Positions 14,695-21,743 of a DNA stretch of 64,000 bases are shown here, piece after piece. A model generated the notes under the pieces. It did no database searches. It was not told where the DNA came from and saw nothing but the letters and a program-made list of their open reading frames with translations. The DNA comes from Deltaproteobacteria bacterium (GTDB lineage Bacteria; Desulfobacterota; Deferrisomatia; Deferrisomatales; JACRMM01): NCBI GenBank assembly GCA_016214985.1, contig JACRMM010000008.1:62001-126000 (forward strand), given 5' to 3'. The number at the start of each line of letters is the position of its first letter. Position 1 is the first letter of the stretch. The translations under genes and the position numbers were made by a program.

Positions 14695-16179
14695 TTACGA
14701 GGGCCCGCGGGCCGAGTCGCCGGTCAGCGGCGGACCGGCGGCCTTTCTGGCGACCACCTCCAACAACATGCCGCCGCTCAGCCACGAGCGAAGGAGATGT
14801 GAGTCGATCGCGATCTGCTCGAACCCCGCCGACCGAAGCATCCGCTCCATCTCCCTGCGGCTTCTCGCCCTCAGCCAGAGCCCCTGCCGCATGGCATTGC
14901 CGATCTGGGTAAAGAGACGAAAGAGGGAGCGCCGGGCGGTCAGGCAGTACAACGTGCCGCCTGGTTCGAGATGGAGGGCCAGACGGTGGATCAGCGCTGG
15001 CAAATCCGCGATGTACTCGAAAGAACAGAAGGCGCAGATCACCGAAAACGCGCCGTCCGGTTCGCACTGTTCTATGTCGCCGAGGAGGATCTTGATATTG
15101 GTGAGCCTCTCCGTGAGAGCTTTCTCCTCGAGAATCCGCAACATGTTCCTCGAGACGTCGACGGCCAGCACTTCTCGGGAGTGGCGGGCGATGGGGAGCG
15201 TGTAGATGCCGGTGCCTGCCCCTACTTCCAGCACTCGCCCTTTTCCGGCGAAGATCTCCGGCAGGCGGGCAGAGAAGAGTTCCTGTTCCTTGCGCTTGGA
15301 CAACGACACTGCGGTGCAGAACTGCTCGTGATCATAGGTGGGCGCCAAGTCGTTGTAGAACTGTGCCGTCGGGGTCGGGCCGCGCTCGCGTTCGTCGGAG
15401 AGCATGACTTCCTTGCCGATCAGCTGGGCAAGGGGAACGATCTCCACGCCCTTCTCTCGCAGGCCGCGGAGCAGCGCGCCGAACTCCTCGAGGAGCCGGG
15501 CGATGTCGCCGCCAGCCGGGACGGCGTCGCGCAGTCGGATCACGTCGCCGTTTCGGCACTTTCGCAACACGCGAGCCGCCAGGCCGGGGATCTGCCGGTT
15601 CCCCCGATCCGAGGCCCGGAGGCGGAAGTTCACGCAGGACATCCCGAGGTCGAGGAGAATCGGCCAGAGGCTGGGCCCGTGGATGCCCAGCGGAGGCCGG
15701 AAGGCCAGGGGAAAGATCCCCAACGGCTCCAGCACGCGCTGGGTCGCTTCGATCTCGCGCCGAATGGCCTTCTTTCCCCATAGCATCAGGAGAGGGGAGG
15801 CGCTGTAGGAGTGGTTGCCGATGGTGTGGCCTCGGGACAGCACTTCGCGCACGAGGTCGGGGTGGCGCTCGGCCTTCGCCCCGGTCACGAAGAAGGTCGC
15901 CGGAGCGTGATGGAGGGCGAGCAGGTCGATCAGTCGTGGGGTGACCTCGGGGTCGGGGCCGTTATCGAACGTGAGCGCCACCGCATGGGACACCCCCTTG
16001 CCGCGGCTGTTGAGGGGGAGGAAGAAGCGGAACCCCGGGAAGAAGGGAGCGGCGACGCAGAGGACGAGGAAGGCGAGCAGGGGTAGGGCAGCCAACCTGG
16101 CGTCCGCGACGAGAAGCACGAGGCACCACTGGATAGAGACCAACGCCACGAGATGGGCGGGCGACAGAGGGCAGATCAT
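14695..16179 (-). CDS. NodB polysaccharide-deacetylase-like domain fused to a SAM methyltransferase
   Basis: 494 residues. Two N-terminal hydrophobic segments (residues 7-50) anchor it. A NodB-like domain follows (about 65-265) with TFDNGPDPEVTP, GHTIGNHSYSAS and FRPPLG. The usual metal ligands are altered: TFDD reads TFDN, and the HxxxH of motif 2 ends in Ala. The C-terminal half (about 280-480) is a class I methyltransferase with VLEVGAGTGIYTLPIA as the SAM motif I and LAVDVS as motif II. It is the first gene of a two-gene unit with the GT2-DUF2062 protein. Envelope glycan or glycolipid modification is likely. The deacetylase half may be inactive or bind metal differently; the methyltransferase motifs look intact. 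Confidence 0.8.
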   Translation of the reverse strand: MICPLSPAHLVALVSIQWCLVLLVADARLAALPLLAFLVLCVAAPFFPGFRFFLPLNSRGKGVSHAVALTFDNGPDPEVTPRLIDLLALHHAPATFFVTGAKAERHPDLVREVLSRGHTIGNHSYSASPLLMLWGKKAIRREIEATQRVLEPLGIFPLAFRPPLGIHGPSLWPILLDLGMSCVNFRLRASDRGNRQIPGLAARVLRKCRNGDVIRLRDAVPAGGDIARLLEEFGALLRGLREKGVEIVPLAQLIGKEVMLSDERERGPTPTAQFYNDLAPTYDHEQFCTAVSLSKRKEQELFSARLPEIFAGKGRVLEVGAGTGIYTLPIARHSREVLAVDVSRNMLRILEEKALTERLTNIKILLGDIEQCEPDGAFSVICAFCSFEYIADLPALIHRLALHLEPGGTLYCLTARRSLFRLFTQIGNAMRQGLWLRARSRREMERMLRSAGFEQIAIDSHLLRSWLSGGMLLEVVARKAAGPPLTGDSARGPS

Positions 16180-16323
16180 CGGTTGCGTTCCTCGATTCGC
16201 TCCCGAGAAGCACCGCGAGGGCCGTTGCGGTCGGTGGACGGGAAACCGCCGCGATCCGCCGGCCGAACCGGGCGGCGCCTGCCTCCGACCCCGCCGGAAA
16301 GCGTTGGACTAGAGGAGTAACAT

Positions 16324-16488
16324 ATGGAAAAGACTGTGGTTGCGCAAGAAGCGATTGCGCCGAGGGGAACGCGGATGGAGCGTCGCTGCCGTACCGATCG
16401 ACCGATCGAGGCAGCGACGTCTGCTCGAGATCGCCAGTCCCTGAAAGGAAGGCACGGGCATCGAATCGGAATACAGAAAGCCCTTTGA
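16324..16488 (+). CDS. Possible small protein (54 residues)
   Basis: Short open frame with an ATG placed 6 bp after AGAGGAG, a better ribosome-binding site than most genes here. It encodes MEKTVVAQEAIAPRGTRMER followed by a basic Arg/His-rich stretch. It ends inside the inverted repeat at 16474-16512. No family resemblance, signal or membrane segment is visible. It lies divergently from the NodB-methyltransferase gene and converges on the tRNA pair. The composition is Arg-rich, as random GC-rich frames often are, so I rate it a candidate only. Confidence 0.28.
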   Translation: MEKTVVAQEAIAPRGTRMERRCRTDRPIEAATSARDRQSLKGRHGHRIGIQKAL

Positions 16489-16512
16489 CCGTCTGGCCAA
16501 AGGGCTTTCTGT
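16474..16512 (-). terminator. Inverted repeat downstream of the tRNA genes
   Basis: CAGAAAGCCCTTT at 16474-16486 pairs perfectly over 13 bp with 16500-16512 around a 13-base loop. It begins 8 bases past the 3' end of tRNA-Glu, where a terminator for the minus-strand tRNA unit is expected. The T tract after the stem is weak on the minus strand; the plus strand is followed by GTTGAAAAA. Confidence 0.6.
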
Positions 16513-16520
16513 TGAAAAAT

Positions 16521-16597
16521 GGCGGTCCCGACGGGATTTGAACCCGTGTCGCCGACGTGAGAGGCCGGTGTCCTAGGCCGGGCTAGACGACGGGACC
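16521..16597 (-). tRNA. tRNA-Glu (anticodon CTC)
   Basis: The minus strand reads GGTCCCGTCGTCTAGC at the 5' end. The anticodon arm is CCGGC-CTCTCAC-GTCGG (anticodon CTC), the T arm contains GGGTTCAAATCCC, and the 3' end is CGGGACC-G-CCA with CCA encoded. Seven acceptor pairs are perfect. It lies 17 bp after tRNA-Gln and downstream of gltX, whose product charges it. Confidence 0.95.
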
Positions 16598-16614
16598 GTG
16601 TTTGCTGATCGAAC

Positions 16615-16688
16615 TGGCTGGGGGAGAAGGATTCGAACCCTCATAAACAGATCCAGAGTCTGCTGTCCTACCGTTAGACGATCCCCCA
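16615..16688 (-). tRNA. tRNA-Gln (anticodon CTG)
   Basis: The minus strand begins TGGGGGATCGTCTAACGG. The anticodon arm is GCAGA-CTCTGGA-TCTGT (anticodon CTG), the T arm is GAGGGTTCGAATCCTTC, and the 3' end is TCCCCCA-G-CCA with CCA encoded. It is the first tRNA after the promoter at 16714-16743. If GltX is non-discriminating, this tRNA would also be its substrate; that cannot be told from the window. Confidence 0.94.
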
Positions 16689-16713
16689 GCACGCTACGCT
16701 CTGGAAGAGGCAC

Positions 16714-16743
16714 CTTATACTGGACCGTCCGAGGCAGTGTCAA
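16714..16743 (-). promoter_or_regulatory. Sigma-70-type promoter of the tRNA-Gln-tRNA-Glu unit
   Basis: On the minus strand a perfect -35 TTGACA (16743-16738) is followed, after 18 bases, by TATAAG (16719-16714), or by GTATAA with a 17-base spacer. tRNA-Gln begins 26 bases downstream of the -10. The TGA inside TTGACA is the gltX stop codon, so the promoter overlaps the end of gltX. This is the best consensus promoter I see in the window. Confidence 0.72.
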
Positions 16744-18152
16744 GCCGGATTTGCGCGCGCGTAGGCGATCCCGCGCTCGATCCTCTCGAGTGCCCAGTCG
16801 CGACCCACGAGCACCAGGGTCTCGAAGATCCCGGGGCTCACGGTGGTGCCCACCAGCGACACGCGGAGCGGCTGTGCCGCCTTGCCGATCTTCAATCCGT
16901 GCTTGCCCTCGACCACGGCGTGGAATGCCTCACCGAGCGCCTCCACGGTCCACGCCGGCGCGGCCCGGAAGGCCTGCAGGAGGTCCTCGAGCACCGGGGC
17001 TACGGCTGCCGTGAGCTGCTTTCTGGCGTCGTCCGGTTGGAGCTCGAGCGGCCGCACGTAGTACGGCGCGGCCTTGTCGGCGAACTCGGAGAGGAGCTTG
17101 CAGCGGGAGCGGAACACCTCGACCAGGGTCTCGAGCTTGGCGGTGTCGGCCGCGTCGTACCCCTTGGCCTCGACGAAGGGGCGGACGAGACTTGCCAGAT
17201 GCTCGCGCGGGCACTCCTTGATGTAATGGGCGTTGAGCCACAGGAGCTTGTCCGCGTTGAACACGCCCGCCGAGCGCCCGACGCCATCCAGGTCGAAGTG
17301 CTCCACGAGCTCGGCCAGGGTGAAGATCTCCTGGTCGCCGTGAGACCAGCCGAGGCGTGCCAGGAAGTTGACCAGGGCCTCGGGAAGGTACCCGGCCTCC
17401 CGGTAGCTCTCCACGCTCGTGGCCCCGTGGCGCTTGGAGAGGCGCTTCTTGTCCTGGCCGAGGATCATCGGCACGTGCGCGAACTGCGGCAGAGGGGCGC
17501 CCAGGGCTTCGTAGAGCTGAATCTGGCGCGGCGTGTTCGTCAGGTGGTCGTCTCCCCGGATCACGTGGGTGATCTCCATGAGGATGTCGTCGACCACCAC
17601 CACGAAGTTGTACATGGGGCCGCCGTCGGACCGGAGCAGGATCAGGTCGTCGAGGTCGGAGTTCTCGAAGGACACGTCGCCGCGCAGGAGGTCGTGGACC
17701 ACGGTCTGGCCCGTCTTCGGGCCCTTGAAGCGGACCACGTGGGGTTTGGACGGGTCCACGTCGATTCGCTCCCGGCAGTGCCCGTCGTACATGACCTTGC
17801 CGTCGGCCTTTAGCGCCGCCTCGCGCTTGGCGTCCAAGAGCTCCGGTGGGCAGTCGCACCGATAGGCCTTGCCCTCGGCCAGCAGCCGGTCCACGTGGCC
17901 GCGGTAGATCTCGGTTCGCTCGCTCTGGAAGTAGGGGCCCTCGTCCCAGTCCATGCCGAGCCATTTCATGGAGTCGAGGATGGCCTTCGTGCTCGCCTCG
18001 GTCGAGCGCTCCCGGTCGGTGTCTTCGATGCGCAGGAGAAACGATCCCCCGTGGCGTCGCGCGTAGAGGTAGTTGAACAGCGCCGTGCGCGCGCCGCCGA
18101 TGTGGAGGAAGCCGGTGGGGCTCGGGGCGAAGCGGGTCTTCAGGGGAGGCAT
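16740..18152 (-). CDS. gltX: Glutamyl-tRNA synthetase
   Basis: 470-residue class I aminoacyl-tRNA synthetase that attaches glutamate to tRNA-Glu. The first ATP motif is FAPSPTGFLHIGGARTALFN (HIGH-type, residues 8-27) and the second is KKRLSKRHG (KMSKS-type, about 243-251). The discriminating region RIEDTDRERS and an anticodon-binding C-terminal helical domain are present. Length is normal for bacterial GluRS. The tRNA-Gln and tRNA-Glu genes follow directly on the same strand. No gatCAB or glnS is in the window, so discriminating versus non-discriminating specificity is open. There is a clear 187-bp gap upstream to fliW. Confidence 0.97.
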   Translation of the reverse strand: MPPLKTRFAPSPTGFLHIGGARTALFNYLYARRHGGSFLLRIEDTDRERSTEASTKAILDSMKWLGMDWDEGPYFQSERTEIYRGHVDRLLAEGKAYRCDCPPELLDAKREAALKADGKVMYDGHCRERIDVDPSKPHVVRFKGPKTGQTVVHDLLRGDVSFENSDLDDLILLRSDGGPMYNFVVVVDDILMEITHVIRGDDHLTNTPRQIQLYEALGAPLPQFAHVPMILGQDKKRLSKRHGATSVESYREAGYLPEALVNFLARLGWSHGDQEIFTLAELVEHFDLDGVGRSAGVFNADKLLWLNAHYIKECPREHLASLVRPFVEAKGYDAADTAKLETLVEVFRSRCKLLSEFADKAAPYYVRPLELQPDDARKQLTAAVAPVLEDLLQAFRAAPAWTVEALGEAFHAVVEGKHGLKIGKAAQPLRVSLVGTTVSPGIFETLVLVGRDWALERIERGIAYARANPA

Positions 18153-18339
18153 GGGGCGTCCTTTCGGCGGGTCCCGGACAGCGGAACCGGAATACTTATC
18201 CCAAACGGTTCCGCGGTGTCAATAATTCGCGGGCGGCCAAAATTCGTGGCGCCGCCCGCGTCTGACTCGGGGGCCGACAGAATGCGGCCTGCGGCCGCCG
18301 CCGGATGGGCGAGCCGCAGGCGGAGGCCGTCCGCTGTGT

Positions 18340-18783
18340 CTACCCGTGCTGCAGCGTGACCTGAACGGGGAGCGGCTCGTCGACCTTGTAGGACGTCCCG
18401 GTCAGGACCACCTGCTTCCCGCGAAAGGTCTGGGCGTTCACGACCAGTGGGCCGAGCAGGTTGGCGGTCAGGCGGGCCCCGCCGTCGCGCGCGGTGACGA
18501 CGACCAGGACGGCGGCCTCCGCCGGGTCGTCCAGCCCCAGGTCGGAGACCTGGGCCGCGTCGAGCTGGACGTGGTAGTCGGGGAAGAAGAGGGACGGATC
18601 GGCGACCAGGAAGCAGCGGTCCGGGTCATCGACCAGCTGGAGGGCCTTGAAGGGCCCTTCGGGGTTCGGATCCATCAGCGCGTACCGCTCGGCGCCCTCG
18701 AACCCGAGCATCGGGCCCACGAACCGGACCAGCTTCGCGTCGTCGATCTCGACCGCTCCGAACACCCTCGTCTCGATGATCAT
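18340..18783 (-). CDS. fliW: Flagellar assembly factor FliW
   Basis: 147-residue FliW. The N-terminal MIIETRVFGAVEIDDAKLVR and GMLGFEG-type segment (here VGPMLGFEGAERYAL), then PDYHVQLDAAQVSDLGL and LTANLLGPLVVN, are characteristic. FliW binds flagellin and antagonises the RNA-binding regulator CsrA, coupling flagellin synthesis to export. The ATG at 18783 follows GGAGGG. An upstream extension is possible but lacks family similarity. csrA, usually next to fliW, is not adjacent here, and no flagellar structural gene is in the window; motAB lie about 39 kb away. The downstream neighbour, gltX, is functionally unrelated. Confidence 0.93.
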   Translation of the reverse strand: MIIETRVFGAVEIDDAKLVRFVGPMLGFEGAERYALMDPNPEGPFKALQLVDDPDRCFLVADPSLFFPDYHVQLDAAQVSDLGLDDPAEAAVLVVVTARDGGARLTANLLGPLVVNAQTFRGKQVVLTGTSYKVDEPLPVQVTLQHG

Positions 18784-18967
18784 GGCTCGCGTCCCTCCAA
18801 AGGCTCGACGGGTTGATGGCGCAACCGGACAGACTCCGACGGCCACCCGCTACCGGAGTCCGTGACAGATGTCAAGCGCCGACAGCACCCGGGACCCACC
18901 GTCACGAGGAGGACCTGCCTCGGCCGGCGCCTTGCGGTCGGGCAGCGCGTGCGAGATACTGCCGTCC

Positions 18968-19453
18968 ATGCACCGCCGTCCCGTTCGAATCGCCGCACTC
19001 TTCCTCGTCGCGTTCCTCGTTGGGGGTTGTGCGGCTCTGTTGCCCCGACCCGAGCCGCCGCGCCTTACGGTGGCCGATGTCACGCTCGCCCAGGTGAACC
19101 TGTTCGAGCAGAAGTACGTGGTCCGGCTGCGCGTCCAGAACCCCAATGCTTTTCCCCTGGGGTTGGTCGGCCTGGACTATGTGCTCCGGGTCAACGACCA
19201 ACCCTTCGCCTCGGGTGTGAGCAGTCACCCGGTCACGGTGCCCGCCTACGGCACCGAGGTCATCGACGTGGAAGCCTACAGCGGCCTGGGGGAGGTCCTG
19301 AAACAGTTGTTCGAGCTCGGGAAGGGGATCCCAGAGCGCCTCCGCTACCGCCTGCGGGGCCACGTGCGCCTGGAGTCTCCCTCGTTGGAGGTCCCCTTCG
19401 ACGAGAGCGGAGAGATCTCTCTGCGGCCTGAGCCGCCGGCGAAGGGGATCTGA
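18968..19453 (+). CDS. LEA14/WHy-domain lipoprotein
   Basis: 161 residues beginning MHRRPVRIAALFLVAFLVGG and then Cys, a classical lipoprotein signal with lipobox LVGGC. The mature part carries a water-stress/hypersensitive-response (WHy, LEA14-like) domain: LAQVNLFEQKYVVRLRVQNP, then NAFPLGLVGLDYVLRVNDQPF with the conserved Asn-Pro, and YSGLGEVLKQLFELGK. Such lipoproteins are common in Proteobacteria and are thought to protect envelope components or act in lipid handling; the function is not established. ATG 18968 is chosen because the signal peptide starts there; longer frames upstream are Arg/Ser-rich noise. It converges with the hydrolase gene at 19477. Confidence 0.82.
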   Translation: MHRRPVRIAALFLVAFLVGGCAALLPRPEPPRLTVADVTLAQVNLFEQKYVVRLRVQNPNAFPLGLVGLDYVLRVNDQPFASGVSSHPVTVPAYGTEVIDVEAYSGLGEVLKQLFELGKGIPERLRYRLRGHVRLESPSLEVPFDESGEISLRPEPPAKGI

Positions 19454-19476
19454 CGGACCGGTGCCCGACCGGAGAA

Positions 19477-20220
19477 TCAGCCCCGGCCCAGGGTCTCGGT
19501 GAAGAAGGCCTCGAGCTGGCGCGCGACCTCGTCGGGGTTCTCGAGGGCGGTCATGTGGCCGGCGCCGGGGACGACGGCGACGCGGGCGCCCGGTGTCTCC
19601 CGGGCCATCCGCCGGGCCACGTCCGGAGGGGACAGGGCGTCGTGCTCGCCGGCGAGGAAGAGCAGCGGCACGCGGGCCAGCCGAAGCACGTCCTCATATG
19701 ATCCCCGTTGGAGGATCGCCTGTACGTCGTGGGCAAACCCGTCGGGTCCCAGCCGGCGCGCCATCTCGAGCAGCAGGTCCCGTGCCGGTCCCGGCCCCGC
19801 GTGCTCGGGCGCGAGCACACTGGCCGTGAAGGCGTCGAGCACGTCGTCGAAGCGGCCCTCGTTCAGCAGACGAAGCACCTGGCGGCGTTTCTTCCGGCGC
19901 TCGGGCGCATCCGCGAACGCGGTGGTGTCGAGAAGGGCGGCGGAGCGCACCCCCTGGGGCCACGAGCGCAGCACCTCGAACGCCAGGTAGCCTCCCATGG
20001 AGAGCCCGGCGAGGCCCACGGCCGAGATCCCCTGCGAGGAGAGGAGGCCGACCACGGCCTGGGCGGCGGTGGGCAGGTCGCCGGTGTCCGCGGTCTCGGG
20101 GCGCAGGACAGTGAATCGCCGCGCCAGGGTCCGGGTCACGCCGGCCCACATTCGTCCATCACAGCCGAGCGCGGGCAGCAGTACGACGACAGGACCGCTT
20201 CCTTCGTTCTCGCAGCGCAT
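19477..20220 (-). CDS. Alpha/beta-hydrolase
   Basis: 247-residue alpha/beta-hydrolase fold enzyme. An oxyanion-hole region LLPALGCDGRMW (about 14-25) precedes the nucleophile elbow GLSMGG with catalytic Ser near residue 74. An acid, GEHDALSPPD, and the catalytic His in GAGHMTALENPD follow, so the Ser-Asp-His triad is complete. It resembles 3-oxoadipate enol-lactonase/MhpC-type hydrolases, but the substrate cannot be told. There is no signal peptide, so it is cytoplasmic. The gene is alone between a WHy lipoprotein (convergent) and mgtC (divergent, 177 bp). Confidence 0.85.
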   Translation of the reverse strand: MRCENEGSGPVVVLLPALGCDGRMWAGVTRTLARRFTVLRPETADTGDLPTAAQAVVGLLSSQGISAVGLAGLSMGGYLAFEVLRSWPQGVRSAALLDTTAFADAPERRKKRRQVLRLLNEGRFDDVLDAFTASVLAPEHAGPGPARDLLLEMARRLGPDGFAHDVQAILQRGSYEDVLRLARVPLLFLAGEHDALSPPDVARRMARETPGARVAVVPGAGHMTALENPDEVARQLEAFFTETLGRG

Positions 20221-20397
20221 GACACTCCTCGTTCCGTGGGGGATTTGGGCGCCCCGCGCAAGGGTAGTGGCTCGCGCCGGCGCGTCAATGGTGCGACGGG
20301 GGGCTGCGACGGGGACTTGCGGCGCACCGCACGGGGCTGGTAGAAGGAAGGACACGGCCGCGGGGGAGCCACGGCGGCCGCGAAGAGAGGTCCCGCC

Positions 20398-21108
20398 GTG
20401 ACGAGCCTGACCGCTGCGAGCCCGTTTCATGACGTCCTCGCCTCCGTGCTCTACCGGATGGCTTTTTCCTTCATCTGTGGCGCGTTGGTAGGCGCGGAGC
20501 GGGAGTGGAAGGGAAAGGCGGCAGGGCTTCGCACCAACATCCTGATCTGCCTGGGCGCCACCCTCTTCACGATCGGCTCGGAGTTGTCGGCCGTGTTCGT
20601 GGGCCACGCGCCGCAGGAGGCCAGCCGGATCACGGCCCAGATCGTGACCGGAGTCGGCTTCCTGGGCGCCGGCGCGATCCTCCACAGCGGCCAGGGGGTG
20701 GTCGGGCTCACCACGGCGGCGACGATCTGGTTGGTGGCCGCGATCGGCGTGATCGTCGGCGTCGGGTTTCCGGTCGTCGGCTTCCTCACGGCCGGCATGA
20801 CCGTGCTGACGCTGGTGCTCCTCACCCGGATCGAGAAGCGGATCATGGGGCCCTGCGACATGAAGACGCTCCAGGTTCACGTCGGACCGGACCGCTCGCT
20901 GGAACTGGCGCGGATCGAGGCGGTGCTCGCTGCGGCCGTGTGGTCTTCCCACTCCGTGCGGGTCCGAACGGTCGACGGTGGGACCACCTTCGAGCTTACC
21001 TACTGCGCGAGGCACCCGTCGCACCGCGCCGTGCTCTGGGAGTTGGGACAGGTCACGGAGCGGCGCTCGGCCCCGTTGTTGCGGGCCAGACCCGAAAGCG
21101 GAGAGTGA
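20398..21108 (+). CDS. MgtC/SapB family membrane protein
   Basis: 236 residues with a GTG start. The N-terminal MgtC domain has four or five membrane segments and the signature SFICGALVGAEREWKGKAAG followed by LRTNILICLGATLF, then GVGFLGAGAIL and VGLTTAATIWLVAAIGV. A cytoplasmic ACT-like C-terminal part (about 155-236) follows. In pathogens MgtC acts in Mg2+ limitation and modulates F-type ATP synthase or phosphate uptake; in other bacteria the role is unclear. It stands 10 bp before yedF, so the two could be co-transcribed although no functional link is known. Confidence 0.87.
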   Translation: MTSLTAASPFHDVLASVLYRMAFSFICGALVGAEREWKGKAAGLRTNILICLGATLFTIGSELSAVFVGHAPQEASRITAQIVTGVGFLGAGAILHSGQGVVGLTTAATIWLVAAIGVIVGVGFPVVGFLTAGMTVLTLVLLTRIEKRIMGPCDMKTLQVHVGPDRSLELARIEAVLAAAVWSSHSVRVRTVDGGTTFELTYCARHPSHRAVLWELGQVTERRSAPLLRARPESGE

Positions 21109-21118
21109 GGGGAGCACC

Positions 21119-21724
21119 GTGACCGAAAGCGCTGAGCTCATCGATTGTCGCGGCCTCGCATGCCCGGAGCCGGTGCTTCGAACCAAACAGGCCCTGGATG
21201 GAGTCGCCGAAGGGGTCGTGGCCGTGCGCGTGGATTCTGCCGCCTCCCGGGACAACGTGAGGCGCTTCGCAGAGTCTCAGGGTGCGGCGGTGGCCGTGGA
21301 GGACGAGCCCGGCGGGGGCTGGGTGCTCCGGATCGCGAAGGGCTTCCGGTGCGACATGCCCGGGCCGGCGCCGGCAACCGCGGTCGACCTGCCCACGGCG
21401 CTTCTGGTGACTACCGACGCGATCGGCCCCGAGCCGGAGCTGGGCCGGATCCTGATGCGCGCGTTCCTCGGGGCGCTCGGCAAGGCATCGACTCTTCCGG
21501 CCAAGGTGCTGTTCCTGAACCGGGGCGTGTTCCTAACGACCGGCGGTTCGGATGTCCTGGACATCCTCCGGGAGCTCGAGGTCGCCGGCGTCACGGTGCT
21601 GAGCTGCGGAACCTGCCTGGAGTTCTTCCGCAAGCGTGACGACCTGGCCGTGGGCCAGGTGTCGAACATGTACGAGACGGTCGAGACCCTCACCGGTCGC
21701 TATCGGGTCGTCACCCTCTCGTGA
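21119..21724 (+). CDS. yedF: YedF, selenium-metabolism sulfurtransferase-like protein
   Basis: 201 residues in two domains. Residues 1-75 are TusA/SirA-like with IDCRGLACPEPVLRTK, whose CPEP Cys is the likely sulfur/selenium carrier. Residues 90-200 are DsrE-like, with FLNRGVFLTTGGSDVLDIL and a CGTCLEFF Cys pair. This two-domain protein is annotated as the selenium-metabolism YedF and typically sits beside selD, as here (19 bp). It probably binds or hands selenium to SelD; this is inferred from genome context in the literature. The GTG start follows GGGGAG. The pair is direct evidence for selenium use by this organism. Confidence 0.9.
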   Translation: MTESAELIDCRGLACPEPVLRTKQALDGVAEGVVAVRVDSAASRDNVRRFAESQGAAVAVEDEPGGGWVLRIAKGFRCDMPGPAPATAVDLPTALLVTTDAIGPEPELGRILMRAFLGALGKASTLPAKVLFLNRGVFLTTGGSDVLDILRELEVAGVTVLSCGTCLEFFRKRDDLAVGQVSNMYETVETLTGRYRVVTLS

Positions 21725-21743
21725 TCCCTCGCAAGGAGGCGCC

